A stretch of 64,000 bases of DNA from Eleginops maclovinus (Eukaryota > Chordata > Actinopteri > Perciformes > Eleginopidae), in assembly GCF_036324505.1 (NCBI RefSeq), contig NC_086350.1:27262257-27326256 (forward strand), given 5' to 3'. Every line of letters begins with the position of its first letter. The stretch's first letter is position 1. The position numbers were made by a program, and so were the translations under genes. A model generated the notes under the pieces. That model did not search any database and was not told the DNA's origin. It worked only from the letters and a program-made list of their open reading frames with translations. Shown here one piece after another: positions 13,322 through 34,600 of this stretch.

Positions 13322-13873
13322 TAGGCTTGGGGAGTAACGGATTACATGTAACAGGTTTACGTAATCAGGATACAAAAAAAAGTTACTGTTGCCTTACAAT
13401 TACATAAACACAGATGTAATCAGATGACTGGTTCCATCTTTAAACATGGGGATTGCTAGCAGGATTACATTGTTACCAAACATTTTTGAAATAAAAATAT
13501 TTATATAATAAAGGATACTTTTAATCATTTTTTAAACATTTTTTTTTTAATGCAGTAGGTGCATCAAACAAAGTACTGTGGTTACTTTCTATTCAAGTTT
13601 AAACCTAAATTGAAACTGCATTTTTAAACTTAGTTAAGATGACACGTTTCTGTGGTCTTACATAATACACTTGGTAAAACATCTATTTATTTTTCTGTTA
13701 TATTGATTTGCTTTGCTTTGCATTTAATATTGAGGTAATCCTATAGTAACGGAAAGTAACTAGATTACATTACTTTCATATTGCGTTACTTACATTACGT
13801 TACTGATTACATTTTTAACATGTAACTAGTAATTGTAACGGAATACATTTTAATAGTAACCATCCATACCCTG
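13322..13873 (+). mobile_element. hAT-like element with GGGGAGTAAC terminus
   Basis: The left end is TAGGCTTGGGGAGTAACGG; the right end reads, in reverse, CAGGGTATGGATGGTTAC. Flanking 8-mers CATATACG (13314-13321) and CATATATA (13874-13881) match at 6 of 8. A truncated left end of the same family is at 44387. Confidence 0.65.
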
Positions 13874-14286
13874 CATATATAATGTGGTAAATTGGAAAAA
13901 TATATTCATGATTAAAACGTTAAGTGTGAATCCACTACACTACCCTACATGCAACAGTGACTTCCTGCTGTATGTACTTGGTTTGTGGTTAAGTAGCCTA
14001 ATGGGACATAGACGATGACAGGACATACAGAAGACTTACAACTGAAATCCTCAAATGAGTAAGATTTTATACAAACGTAACGTTGCAGTTTATGTACCTC
14101 ATAGCTGTACTTTGTGGTTATACTGCAGTAGAGGCTCTAGGGTAAGACAGATGATATAGGCGCGATTATTTGATATCAGTCAGTAGAAAAATATTTGTGT
14201 CTGTGTTTGATGTTTTTAGACAACGATTTCAAAAAGCATAAATCCGACACGGTGCTGAGTTCGTGAACATACCCTTACTAAACAAC

Positions 14287-14470
14287 AGCCAATAATTTCC
14301 GCCTCCCCACCCCATGGACCAATTACGACGAAGCAGGGGGACATTTGGCTCCTTTCATTGGCTACAACAAATGTCATCCGTATGAGAACCAGGAAGTTTA
14401 CATTTGTTGTCACTGTGGGACATGGATCATGAATGTATAAAGAGAAAAGCTTAGCTGCTCTTCTGAACAG
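14287..14470 (+). promoter_or_regulatory. Candidate meak7 promoter and non-coding first exon
   Basis: The first coding exon has an acceptor immediately before it (AG at 15518-15519, six bases before the ATG), so a 5' non-coding exon must lie upstream. This interval has CCAAT boxes at 14289-14293 and 14319-14323, an inverted one (ATTGG) at 14357-14361, an ETS-like CCAGGAAGT at 14389-14397, no obvious TATA box, and a plausible donor at 14470|GTTAGC. That fits a TATA-less promoter with a short exon 1 spliced to 15520. Inference only; no transcript evidence. Confidence 0.4.
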
Positions 14471-14849
14471 GTTAGCGTCACATTAACGTTCATTTAGAAG
14501 TTTCTTAGCTTTTAGGACGTAATGCGGTAGGCTCTGTGCTGTAGCAACATGAATGGAAGCGGAGTAGCCTAACGTTAATGCTGTGCTTTGCTCTAGCGTT
14601 AGCTCAGTGAATCACCTGTAAGCCAGCTGCATCATTGCTTTTACAGTCAATGCTACCTTTAATAAATCAACAGTACATATGCTATTGTTTTACATTAAAT
14701 CCGTATATTTTGGCCATTTAGTATTTGGGTTATGAAGACCTCGAAAAAATTAGTGATAACTAAATCATTGCTACTTTAAATATAACACAGTGTGAAACAG
14801 GTGCTGAGGAGCTCTATAGTCCTGTAGGCTACGGCAGATGTTACATAAA

Positions 14850-15244
14850 AGTACAGCCATCAAAATGTACTTAAAGTAGCGACAGTAAAAGTAGTCATTG
14901 TTTGATTGGTCCATTCCAGAATAATATCTCTGATATCTTTTATAATGATTGATCATTAAAGTGTTCTCAGAGCTGGTAAAGGTGCAGCTAGTTTGAATGG
15001 CTTTGTATACTGCAGGGTAGCTGCTGAATTTACTGCAGGTGAACTAAAGTCTGATTTAAGGGAGATTATATTTACCATCATTAATCCTAATCCAAAACTA
15101 AAGATACTGAATACATGTATAGGAGTAAAAGTACTCCATTTCCCTCTGAATTGTAGTGGAGTAGAAGTAAAGACGAATGAAAATACTCAAGTAAAGACTC
15201 ACAATTGCACTTAAATACAGTACTTCGGTAAATGTACAGCACTG
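14850..15244 (+). mobile_element. 5'-truncated hAT-like MITE, same family as 43847-44373
   Basis: Shares long stretches with the plcg2 intron 13 copy, for example the blocks around GATTGGTCCATT and GTGTTCTCAGAGCTGGTAAA. Ends ACAGCACTG at 15244. It lies in the presumed first intron of meak7. Confidence 0.7.
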
Positions 15245-15525
15245 GGTGTGACACACTTGATAATAACTCAATATTATAATAAAAGGCAATAACTTGTGGT
15301 GAGGGGTTATATCTACACTTTGCTTCATTGAAGGGGTCATACACCTGAAAGGTTTGGAACCACTGCCCTTCTGAATGATTAATAAGCCCAATAATAAGTA
15401 GATGAATAATAACAGCAGCAGCCGTGATGATGTTGCTGGGTTAGGTGACACCTCTTGTACCCTGCTGTATGTGTACGTAACGACTGGTGTGTGGTGCTGC
15501 TCTTTGTGTTTGATTGCAGAGCATC

Positions 15526-24029
<8,504 letters not shown>

Positions 24030-24393
24030 GGGGGACCGGGGGGGGGGCACAAGAACAATGTCCCGTCCACCTGGTACTCAAAAAAACTTGCATTTGTCAT
24101 ATGATAACGCTAAATAACATTTACACCTCACCTAAAGACACGTGTCCAGTGTCAAATATACCAGATGTTTCCCTGCCTTTCATTTACAAAAGCACAGCAC
24201 TGAAATCATTCTCTGACATGGATCAGCTGTTAGAGACGGGTTAGCTACGGAAGATGTCATCAAGACATCAACCGAGCTAACAAAGGCCTAACGAGGTCTA
24301 AAGGCTTTTAACGGGTCTTTAATGTCTTGATGATTGATAGAGTCCAAACTAAATGTAATGCACCCACATCATCTCAATTGTCATCTCATTAAA
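24030..24393 (+). other. meak7: meak7 3' UTR (provisional)
   Basis: Sequence after the TGA at 24027-24029. The first plausible poly(A) signal is ATTAAA at 24388-24393; a canonical AATAAA is at 25589-25594, beyond a transposon. Which is used cannot be told from sequence. Confidence 0.35.
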
Positions 24394-24611
24394 TCTACTG
24401 ATGAAAGTAACACAGCGAAATTGAAGGTTACACCACCAATATTCATGTTATATAACAGTTAAATATAACATGGATTTTCCTGAAGGTGAGCCCATTTTAA
24501 GAAAAGTCTAATTATAAAAAACTGTGGAAGATTATTTTTAAAGTGTTGAAAAAAACATTGTGTTTTGGGAGACAGAATCTGACACGGGCTCTTGTCAGCT
24601 TCTGTTCAGCT

Positions 24612-25126
24612 CAGGGGTGGCCACATACAGAAAAACAAACAAAGGTCTGGGCCCCTCACTAGAGGTGAGGTATAATGCCTCACAAGTTAACTCACAAGTT
24701 AGCAAAATCAAGCAAATGTAGGTAAATTATTCTTAATACTTGAATAAGCTTTAAGAAAACAAACAGCGTACATCACAGCTCTCCACAGGGTTTTATTATT
24801 AACTTTGGCAGCCTTACATCTGAAGCCTTCAAGCGTGTTATGTAAATTAGTAATTGGGCTTTTTTTATCAACTAAGATTTTTTCTAAGATTTTTTCAAAT
24901 TTAAATGACTGAATTTATGTGAATATGAGGCTTATTATCACAAAAAAATACTGTGTAACAAATGTTTACATATATATTTAAGAAGTACAATATATAGTAA
25001 GACTAGCAAAAGTTTCAGGCCGGGGCCATATTCCATTATTCTTTAAGAATATGCTGAGGAATTAAAAAATGTTTAAATGGACCACAGGCCGCATTAGGCC
25101 CCTGGGCCTTAGTTTGGACACCCCTG
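24612..25126 (-). mobile_element. hAT (Charlie-like) remnant
   Basis: Ends CAGGGGTGGCCACA and, in reverse, CAGGGGTGTCCAAACTAAGG form a terminal inverted repeat. The flanking 8-mers match at only 5 of 8. Confidence 0.55.
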
Positions 25127-25134
25127 GTGTAGGT

Positions 25135-27150
25135 GCTTCACCGTCAGTGTTTGTGAACATGTGTCGATTAATAATATTCTTATGATCCGATTAATAAATT
25201 CAACTGTCTCAGAAGCTGAGGAGAGACTTAGAGAATTACTCCACTACCAGAGAGGTTGACTGTTTATTCAGAGATTACAATTACTTCATCCCTCCTCAAA
25301 CTGACCCTTTACAGACGAATAGAGGACTGCCGGAGAGGTGTCACCCTGACAGACCTGTGTTGTGTATGCAGATGTGATGTGTATTATATTGTCTTATCGC
25401 AGTGGTTCATGATTTCAAGTCAATTACAACTCACTGAGGACTTCAGCCCGACCAACATGTGTGATGTTATGAACAAATGTTTGCAATATCTTGAAGAAGC
25501 TAGCCAGTTTATCAGGGCTCAGACACATTATATATTTATTGTATATTTATAAGATGTATTGATTGAGTATATCAATCAAACAAAACGGAATAAAGTGTGG
25601 TGTAAGAGGTAGAGTGTTATCATGCAGTCAGCTCCTCCTTCAAGTTTTCATTGTTTCAAAGGGTTTAAACTGGGAGCAGAATTGTAGCCGAGGTCTCCTC
25701 TTTTCGAAAACAAACAGACCTGGGGATTAAAACCAGCAAAGCTCTCTCACGTTCTTGTCCCTGCACGCTGTTCTGCTGCTGGTAAAGCTAGCTCAACTCG
25801 CTAAAGACTCAAAACCAAGAAATAAAATGAGGTCTTGGATAAAGTTGTGACAGCTTCTGGCAGACAAGTGCAAGGCTGAGGTTTGCAATTGAATGGCAAT
25901 ATTAAAAACAGAAGAACAATCCCAGTTTGGGATAGATAAAGTATTTCTGATTTCTGAAATGGACCTTTCCCTTTATTAAAATGTAAGATTTCTCCTGGTT
26001 TGAAAATTGCTGGAAATATGTGTATAGCGTGAGTAAACAACCCTAAGAAATATATAAGGTACATGGGTCTAGTGAATTTTAGACATTTTAATGCGTTTAT
26101 GTTCATCTGGTTGCTGACCAATGGAAAACACTTACATACCCTCAGCACCAGTGGGAGAGTACGCCCTCAAAACGAACCAGAGTATTGTAAATTTACATAA
26201 AATATGGATAATGGATAATTGGAACCACAGCTATAGATGAATTTGTACAATTATGCAGAAAGAATCATGATAATTACAAGGATTTCCTGTGTGTGAGTGT
26301 GTGTTGTGAATAAATTATTGCAGTGAATAAAGGAAACGCTGCCCCCGCTGGCTGGAAGGTTTAACTGCTGTCCCTGGTGTTTCAGCGCAGTGACATGTTG
26401 GTATCTTCATCTGATCATGACTGACTTTGAGACACGTAGTAAAAGTTGGCATGAAAATAAACGAGTGGATCTGCTCTGAGACTGAAAGGCTGCTCTGTAT
26501 CTATATTCACCCCTTCCCCCCTTCTGTTCTGCTAACATGCAAATTACAGAGGCAAACTCCACATGCAAATGTCTTATATAATCTTACAGAAATTCACACA
26601 ATGGCACGGTCGACATGGTTTCATGAAGAATGTTTGTTCTTGTCTTAATATTTGTTTATGGAAATCATTTTATTATTGTATTCCCAGAAATGTGAATACA
26701 TTTTCAACTTGGATCACCCCATTGCATTACACCTTTTACACCCCAGTTACATAAAAAGGGTAATGGCTACTTAAGTACAATTCAGAGATAGGCTATATGT
26801 TACTTAAGTATTTATTTTAAAATGCTTACATTTATCCGCGATAACTCTAATTCAGAGAAGAATACTTTACTTTATAGATTACAGTAGCCAGCAGTGTATA
26901 CATTAAAATACTGAAGCCACTTTATTCCTAATATTCCAGTGATATAAAGTATAAAGAAATAACTCAGACAGGGATCATGCTGCACCATAAAACGTTTAAT
27001 ATTTCAAACTTGAATTACATAGGGCTTATCAAATTTTTGCACTTTAACTTTAGTAAGGATTTAAAAGCAAGACATCTAGTGTAATAATGCAGGTTATTTT
27101 AACTAGTAATACTAAATACTGAATAAAGAGTAATATATTCTTACATTTTC
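25135..27150. other. Intergenic, no gene seen
   Basis: Contains a LINE 3' tail at about 25918-25958 (CCCAGTTTGGGATAGATAAA) and scattered small open frames without support. Confidence 0.45.
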
Positions 27151-27216
27151 TCTTCCATTCTTACTTTGAAATATATAACTGGGGTTGCTTCAGGTTTTTG
27201 GAATAATTCTGAGGAT

Positions 27217-27548
27217 CAGTGGTGGAAAGTAACTACATTTACTCAATTACTGTACCTAAGTAGAATTTTGAGGGATTTGTTCTTTTTCTTGAGTATTGTA
27301 CTTCTATCCCAGAGGTAAATGGTGTACTTTTGCTCCACTATATTTATTTAACTACCTTTAGTTCCTTTACAGATGTGGATTAATGATGTGAAATATAATC
27401 AACCTTAAATCAGACTTTAGTTCCTCCTGGAGTAAATTCAGCAGCTACCCTGCAGTATACAAAGTCATTCATATATATATACACAGAGTATTCCTACACT
27501 CTGGTACTTTTACTTAAGGACAAGATCTGAGTACTTTTTCCACCTCTG
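27217..27548 (-). mobile_element. hAT-like MITE (AAGTAAAAGTA family)
   Basis: Ends CAGTGGTGGAAAGTAAC and GAGTACTTTTTCCACCTCTG. Same family as 43847-44373, opposite orientation. The flanks form a direct duplication about 490 bp apart. Confidence 0.7.
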
Positions 27549-28213
27549 CTGGTTGTACTATTACTTAGAAGGCAACCGGTTGTGAATAATTCTTCATCCA
27601 GTAAAAAGGATAAGAGTAATTATCCTTTAATTTCCCCTAGCATTCATACTTTTGAAGGTATGACTGTGGTTGCTTCAGGTTAAATGAATAATTCTGAGGA
27701 CCAGCTGAAAGGACATGAGGAGTCCTCACTGAAAAACACCTGTCAGTGTTTGAGGTGTGCTCTCCATCAGAGACAGAGGGCTGCAGCTCCCCCACACTGG
27801 CAACATATTAAAGTGTATTATGAATGTGTTCACAGCCTCAGAGTTCTGCTGTGCCACAGGCAGAGTAGTTTGCATAGATACCGTCCCTGCTTCCGGTCCT
27901 TTTTTTTATAACTTGTCGCTGTGCATATATTGCAAGTGAACTTTTACTTCCTTGTACACAGATAGAGGAACTGGCCGGTTTGCGGCTGGCCTTTTTGTCA
28001 ACACTCTACATCCTCTGCAGCTTCTTTCATGACTTTCAAACCATGATCAGATAGAAAAGAAGCGGCAACAGAGCTGAACTAACACACTTACTACAGGTAA
28101 GACTTTTACTGCATTATAATAATTATAATACATGTGTTAGCAGGCAGCGGGTCAAGCTGCTGCTGCTGGAACCGTTTGAAAAATCCGCTTTCGACCGACA
28201 GCATACTGGGCTT

Positions 28214-28215
<2 letters not shown>

Positions 28216-28287
<72 letters not shown>
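28216..28287 (+). repeat. (TG)n microsatellite
   Basis: Intergenic TG run of about 72 bp. Confidence 0.95.
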
Positions 28288-28289
<2 letters not shown>

Positions 28290-28382
28290 TACCGGTTCCA
28301 GTGGAGTCGCAGGTTTGCTGGTTTCCCCATCACACTCACGTCTATCCACACATGCTACTGTGGCCTAATGCTGAACACGGAT

Positions 28383-29110
28383 TTTGACCGTGTTGTAAAG
28401 TAACCAAGTACAAGTACTGCACTTAAGTACAATTTTGAGATACTTGTACTTTAAATGAGTATTTCCATTTTATGCTACTTTGTACTTATATTCCTCCCCC
28501 TACTACTGTGTAGATCTGGATTAATGATGGTAAATATAATCAACCCTTAAATCAGGGTCCATACAATACTCTTTTGCCTAATATTTAATACAACTTCTCA
28601 CTTGTGTATTGCAGGCTTGATCCAGTTGTTGATTTCTTAGATTCATTACAAATAAAATGCAGTATACATAATTTACTATAGTTATAATGTTGAACTATTT
28701 TAGAGCAGTGTTTTGCTTTGTTGTTAAATCATATTGTATACTGAGAGGTGGAAGTACATTTACTTTAAACTGAAGTACTATTTTGGAATACTTTCCATTT
28801 TATGTTACTTCACACCCCACTTAATTTATGTGACAGCTAAAGTTACTTGTAACTTGAAGCATATGTAGATTCATAAAGAAAAGTATGCATTAGCAGTTTA
28901 ATGATGATATATTAGTGTAGGTTAAACTGCCCAGCAGTGTAGATTATAAAGTAGTTTCAATTCACCGTGCATTACAAACTGCAAAAGTGCCATCAGTGTG
29001 ATGTTCACATTAACGCATATAAAATATGACTTAATAGTATGATGGAGTCTCAAACGTGGCATTCTGCATAATGAGTACTTTTACTTTTGCTTTAGTTGAT
29101 GCATGACTTG
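28383..29110. repeat. Fragments of AGTACTTTTACTT-type hAT-like repeats
   Basis: Two partial copies (28383-28515, 28741-29110) share CAAGTACAAGTACT and TCCATTTTATG blocks with the MITEs elsewhere. Termini are missing. Confidence 0.5.
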
Positions 29111-29357
29111 TACTTCTTGGTGTATTACATCTCTGTAAACTTTTGAACCATTTGAGCATTGTACGTCAAGACCTTTACAAATGTTCTACATCCAGAGGAA
29201 GCACTAAATTATTATATTTTTAATAAAAAAATTGCTTCAATTAACATTTAAATTAGTATATTTACTAACTATTATATGCTGCTTAGAGCTAGTATTAAGA
29301 ACTCAACCAGGTTATAATCCTGTCTGTAATATACATTTTTTTTGTGAGTATGAAAAC

Positions 29358-29776
29358 CTAACCAGCTAACAGCTAACAACCAACAGCTAACAACCAACAG
29401 CTAACAACCAACAGCTAACAGCTAACAACCAACAGCTAACAACCAACAGCTAACAGCTAACAACCAACAGCTAACAACCAACAGCTAACAGCTTACAACC
29501 AACAGCTAACAACCAACAGCTAACAGCTAACAACCACCAGCTAACAGCTAACAACCAACAGGTAACAGCTAACAACCAACAGCTAACAACCAACAGCTAA
29601 CAGCTAACAGCTAACAACCAACAGCTAACAACCAACAGCTAACAGCTAACAGCTAACAGCTAACAACCAACAGCTAACAGCTAACAACCAACAGCTAACA
29701 GCTGACAACCAACAGCTAACAGCTAACAACTAGCAGCTAACAGCTGACAACCAATAGCTAAGAGCTAACAGCTAAC
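29358..29776 (+). repeat. Heptamer-based minisatellite, about 420 bp
   Basis: Built from two 7-bp units, CAGCTAA and CAACCAA, in a mixed order that makes 14-bp and 21-bp higher-order repeats. A few units carry substitutions. No spacers, so not a CRISPR array. Confidence 0.95.
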
Positions 29777-30826
29777 TGTTTTTTCTCCTCCTTTATAGCC
29801 AGAGCTCAAGTACTGTTTGTGTGCTCATTTTATTGAAGACTCTGAAGTTTATAGATAATTTCCATTGTGCTATTAAATTGTATCATTGAAAAAGTTTGTA
29901 GAAATATGACCTCTGCTTTAACCTTTTGGCGGGTAAAATTAACATTCAAAATTTTATTTGAGCTGCATGAATCAGTTTTTGGCCATAATAAGCCACAACA
30001 GACGGACACACACAACATTCCTGATGTGTTTAATGTTCATTGTATTATGGCTGAAGATAACTTGTTGACAGATATTGAGAACTAGTATTGGTCATTCTGA
30101 GTCATCTTTCTGAGACAGCGCCAAACAAAACAAAAAGAGCTGAGCTATTTTAGTTTTCTGTGATACTCTTGCATCTGTCTATTATGTTGTGCTAAGTCCT
30201 CATCCAATATTATAGTATTTGCTTGTTAATCGACCAAAAAACAACTGTCACTTTAAAGTCTGAATGCTAAATAATACCTTGTTGATTCTGGGCTAAAATT
30301 ACAAGTTTTTTCACATTGCTAAATCTGATAGTAAAGTAAAAATTGTAGGGCTGTTAACATTAACGTGTTATAGCTTTCAATTGATCTTGAATCCTAAATG
30401 TGTTAAAGAAAAAAATGTATGCAAATAATCACATTACCAAGTTTGATCCCAACTTCCTCCCATAATTCCTGTGTGGATTTTTACCATGCATTATGTGGTA
30501 AGGTACTGACACAAACTACGTGCTGCACTGGCTCTCCTCCAAATACAAGTAAATACTGGTATTTTAAACTTAAATGCATTTTTTTTTTATTCACTTGACA
30601 CCACTAATAATTTGATGAGATCCCCCACTGCATGCATAATAAATGGCAAGCATCTGTGTCTTTTATGTGTTTGTATCACTCTAATGCGAGTTGTTCTCTT
30701 TTTATGACTTTAATGTTTCAAAGAAAGTCATTTGTTTTCTTATAATAAATCTGTATCTTTAAAAATATTTTTCTCAGAATTTACCTTTTAGCTCTTTTGC
30801 ACAGTCTATCTTAATGTTGTTTTGAG

Positions 30827-30828
<2 letters not shown>
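29777..30828. other. Intergenic with possible hAT-like end
   Basis: Near 30348, TAGGGCTGTTAACATTAACG resembles a known hAT-type terminus. No gene seen. Confidence 0.35.
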
Positions 30829-30906
<78 letters not shown>

Positions 30907-30936
30907 ATGTGCGTGCGTGCGTGCGTGTGTGTGTGT
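30829..30936 (+). repeat. (GT)n / GTGC compound microsatellite
   Basis: GT repeat with GTGC units at its 3' side. Confidence 0.95.
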
Positions 30937-31140
30937 TTTAAAGATAGAGTATTCTGATAGATGAATCTAAACCACATTTAAAGAACAATGTGATTGCAGT
31001 CAGTGAACCGTGGTAAAACTAAGTTTAGGCTTAGAATACAAAATAAAAAAGAGTCATTTCTAAGCCACTCTTTACATTATCAAATAATGCTGTTTTTACC
31101 TACCAACTTAATTGTAAGTCGTTTATTTGTGTCTTTTTGG

Positions 31141-31643
31141 CAGAGGTCGAAAGAAGTACTACGATTTTTACTTAAGTAAAAGTAACAATATTACATTTTA
31201 ATACTTAAAACGTACTCTGTTACAAGTAAAAGTCCTGTATCAAAATATACTTAAAGTACCAAAAGTAAAGTACTCATTATACATAATGGCCCATTTCATA
31301 ATCATATATATATATTGACTTACTGGGTATTATGATTATTCACAACTGGTAAATGTAGATCTAGTTTGAATGACTGTATATACTGCTGCTGGATATATTA
31401 ACATATACATGTCAAAGTTTATTTGATAATTGATTTACATTTTGCATTAGCTAATAATCAAGATCTAAAATGTAACTAGTGTCTAAAACTGTCAAATGAA
31501 GTAAAAAGTACAACATTGGCTTTTTAAAATGTAATGGAGTAGAAGTATAAAGTAGCATAAACTGATAATACGTAGATAAAGTACCTCAAAATTGTACTTA
31601 AGTACTGACTTGAGTAAATGTACTTAGTTACTATCCAACACTG
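31141..31643 (+). mobile_element. hAT-like MITE
   Basis: Ends CAGAGGTCGAAAGAAGTACT and TATCCAACACTG. Flanking CTTTTTGG and GTGTTTGG match at 6 of 8. Confidence 0.7.
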
Positions 31644-34600
31644 GTGTTTGGGTTGTACTGGTGTGTCAGTATGAGTGATTGTTCCTGTGTGTATCTCAGG
31701 ACACACTAACAGAACAACATGTTAATGTTCAGCACACAGGCTCATCACATCCTCATTTACTGTACACACAGTTTACCTGAGGCAGCTTGTGTGTGTTTGT
31801 TTGACATGAACATGTATGTACACAGTGTGTGAGCTACTGTGTGTGATGAGGCAGCATCAGTATGAGGAAACTTTCTGTCTGAATAATGCTGCAGTGCACC
31901 ACAGGGACCGTCCCTGCGGGGTAAAGGTCTCTGCAGGAAAACAGCAGCTCAGTTGTGCGATAGAGTCAGTTAATCATTAGTTTCCATGCAAAACATTAAA
32001 GAACGCTTTTTAGTTTTTGTGATTCAGGTTTGACCGGGATATTATATTTCATTTTAAAATATATTTGAGTGTTGAATAGGCAGACAATGAATATTAACAC
32101 TATAAACACATTATGCCATGTTAAAACTTTACATAATGATACGGATCAGAGCAGTTCTCTGAACTCTCTTTGGACCTTAAGTATTCTCTGTTATATCTAG
32201 AAATTAAGAAACGGGTAGCATATTTTCTAGACGTGCAGTACATATGGCCTTATATTTGGTTTTTCCTGCCTACATTATTCCTCTTTGAATATATAAATAT
32301 ATTAAAAAACGTAATGTTTCTCTCAAATTGAATCCAACATTAATCCGGTGTCTCTGTGTTGTTTTGATACATCTCCGCTCATTTGCAAGTTAAATATTAG
32401 ATGTAGTGACGCCCCAGGTTGACCTTCAACTCTCCCCTCATATGTGAGCCCACACTATTTCTAACTCAGGTCTTTATGACACCACCATCGCTGCACTACA
32501 AAGCCCTGTTTGTTTCAGTCATAAAAAATGCATTGTTACATAGGGAGTCAAATCCTCATTGATCTGCTGTAAGGTAGTGGGGACTACGACTGCGGTGTCT
32601 GGCTAGTCTAGTGAGAGTATCCATAGCAACAATCGTACATTTCCAAATCGAAGCAATTCCATCCTTAATAATCCATCCAATGTGCTTAAAATCTTCAAGC
32701 ACTGAATTTATACAGTTTGCTGTAGGAATGAAATGAGTGATTGACATAGAAAATACCTTAGTGAATGGAATGAGGAAAAGCTGAACGAGAGCACGGTCAC
32801 AATAATGTGTGTTTCAGAGCGCTAACATTCCCATTTCAAATGATTAGCTCTTTGGAACGTGGAGGGGGGGGGGGGAAAGTATGTGATATTTCTGCTGACC
32901 CTCAGCTGCAGAGGGAGGGCCCACAATCCATACATCCCTGGAACAAACAGAAGTATAACGGATCCATTTAAAGTAAAGGGGAATTGTTTTGTGATGAGGG
33001 AGTTCAATCAGGAGAGACTTCATTTTTGTTTAAAGAACATTTATTGACTCATGCACCATATGATAGAAATGTTATAGTCTTTGGCGATTAGACCCCGATC
33101 CTGATATCGTATATCTTAAGGGGGAAATGTAGCAATGAACATATAGGAAACCCCCCCGGGGTCTAGACCTGGCGGTTATGCTGAAGATCTGTATTTGATG
33201 AGGACATGGGAAGAAGAGGAGATGGGATGAGGTCTTTGGGTTAGCTCTCCTCGGCGCTAGATATTATGGGTGGAGGTGGATGGGGGGGAGGCGACGCAGC
33301 AGAAACACCTGAAATCACAGCTGACTGCAGGAGATAGGAGGACGAGTTTGAAGTTTGACTGCAGCATGATGATTGGCTACTGGAGATTGAGGTGGAGTGT
33401 TGAATTCATTCAAAATTGGTTAAAGAGAACGCCCATGTTGAGCTGATTATATGCAGCTGTGGAGTGAGTGAACGTACACCCAGGTTGAGGTCGATTTGTC
33501 AGTTTATCTTAGGAAGGTTCCTAACGGAGTGAAATGACCCGTAAGTACCTCAGTGGCAGCCATGATAAGAGCTGTTTGAATTCTCTAGAGGATAGGAAAG
33601 GAGCTCTGAAACTTCCTTTGTAACCTCCTTTAGGAAACACTGGACCTTCCTTTAGGAAAGAAAGGAGAGAATGTTGTCTTGTTATTTTGAAAGTTCAGCT
33701 CTGTATTAATCAAAAGGAGAAATATGAACATTACTTTTGAACTGAAATGATAAAATAAGGTCTACATTTCACATTGTTTGTCACAGGCATCAGTTTCACT
33801 TTCCTTTTTTATTTCCGTAAAATACCACCCTAATGAAGAATAAAGGTCTCTCTGTTGTCCTCGTTCATAACGCATAAACAACACCATCAGAGAGCATGGT
33901 GCAGAGTCTCTAGAGTCTTTGAGTAGTCCTGTACAGAGAGCTGTAGTTTCCCCACAGCAGACGCATATTTATAACGTCTGCTGGCGCATCATAAATACGT
34001 AGAATAATGTAAGAGCAGTCTGATTCTCCTGAAGCCCGGTCGATTTTCCTAAGTCCTTTTGAATTTTCCTAACCACTATTCCTTAACCCCATGACGTTTC
34101 ACGCAGAGGTCAAGGAATAGTTGATAGGAGAAGAGGATAGAAGCAGATTTTTGGTCAATTCGACCGTACCCCTAGTTTTCCTGAAAGAACTTGCGCTGAG
34201 CTTCATTTAATTTACCTAAACCAAAGCGACTGACCAAGAATTTGTAAACCTGCAGTTCTACAAAAGTTTTCTTCTGCGCTTTTGTTTTGGGTTTAGGTCT
34301 TGTCAGTATTTTTACAGTGTGTTTTCACTTCATTTGTAACATTTTGGTCGTCTGAGATTTTCTTCAGCAGCGGTCACTCAAATCCAAGACCAAGAGGCTG
34401 ATGATCAAAATGTTAAATTAAGTTCTGTAGTTCCTAAAACATGGGTGACTTAACAGTGACTATATCCTTTTATTTACACCGTATATGCAGCAGATATGAA
34501 GATGCTCGCTGGAAAGTTTGTGATTTCCCTTTGGTTGTTGTACTGAACATCCCAAAAAAACCTTTATGAATGTGTGTCCTCTTTGAATTCACTTTTCTGA

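Noticed and set aside
13003..13407. 134-codon open frame as a possible gene
   Set aside because: No recognisable domain, no splice context, and its 3' part runs into the hAT-like element starting at 13322.
29358..29776. CRISPR-like regular repeats
   Set aside because: There are no unique spacers; it is a minisatellite of two heptamers in a vertebrate genome.
33955..33983. Short palindrome CAGCAGACG...CGTCTGCTG
   Set aside because: Nine-base arms with no context; such hairpins are expected by chance in this much sequence.
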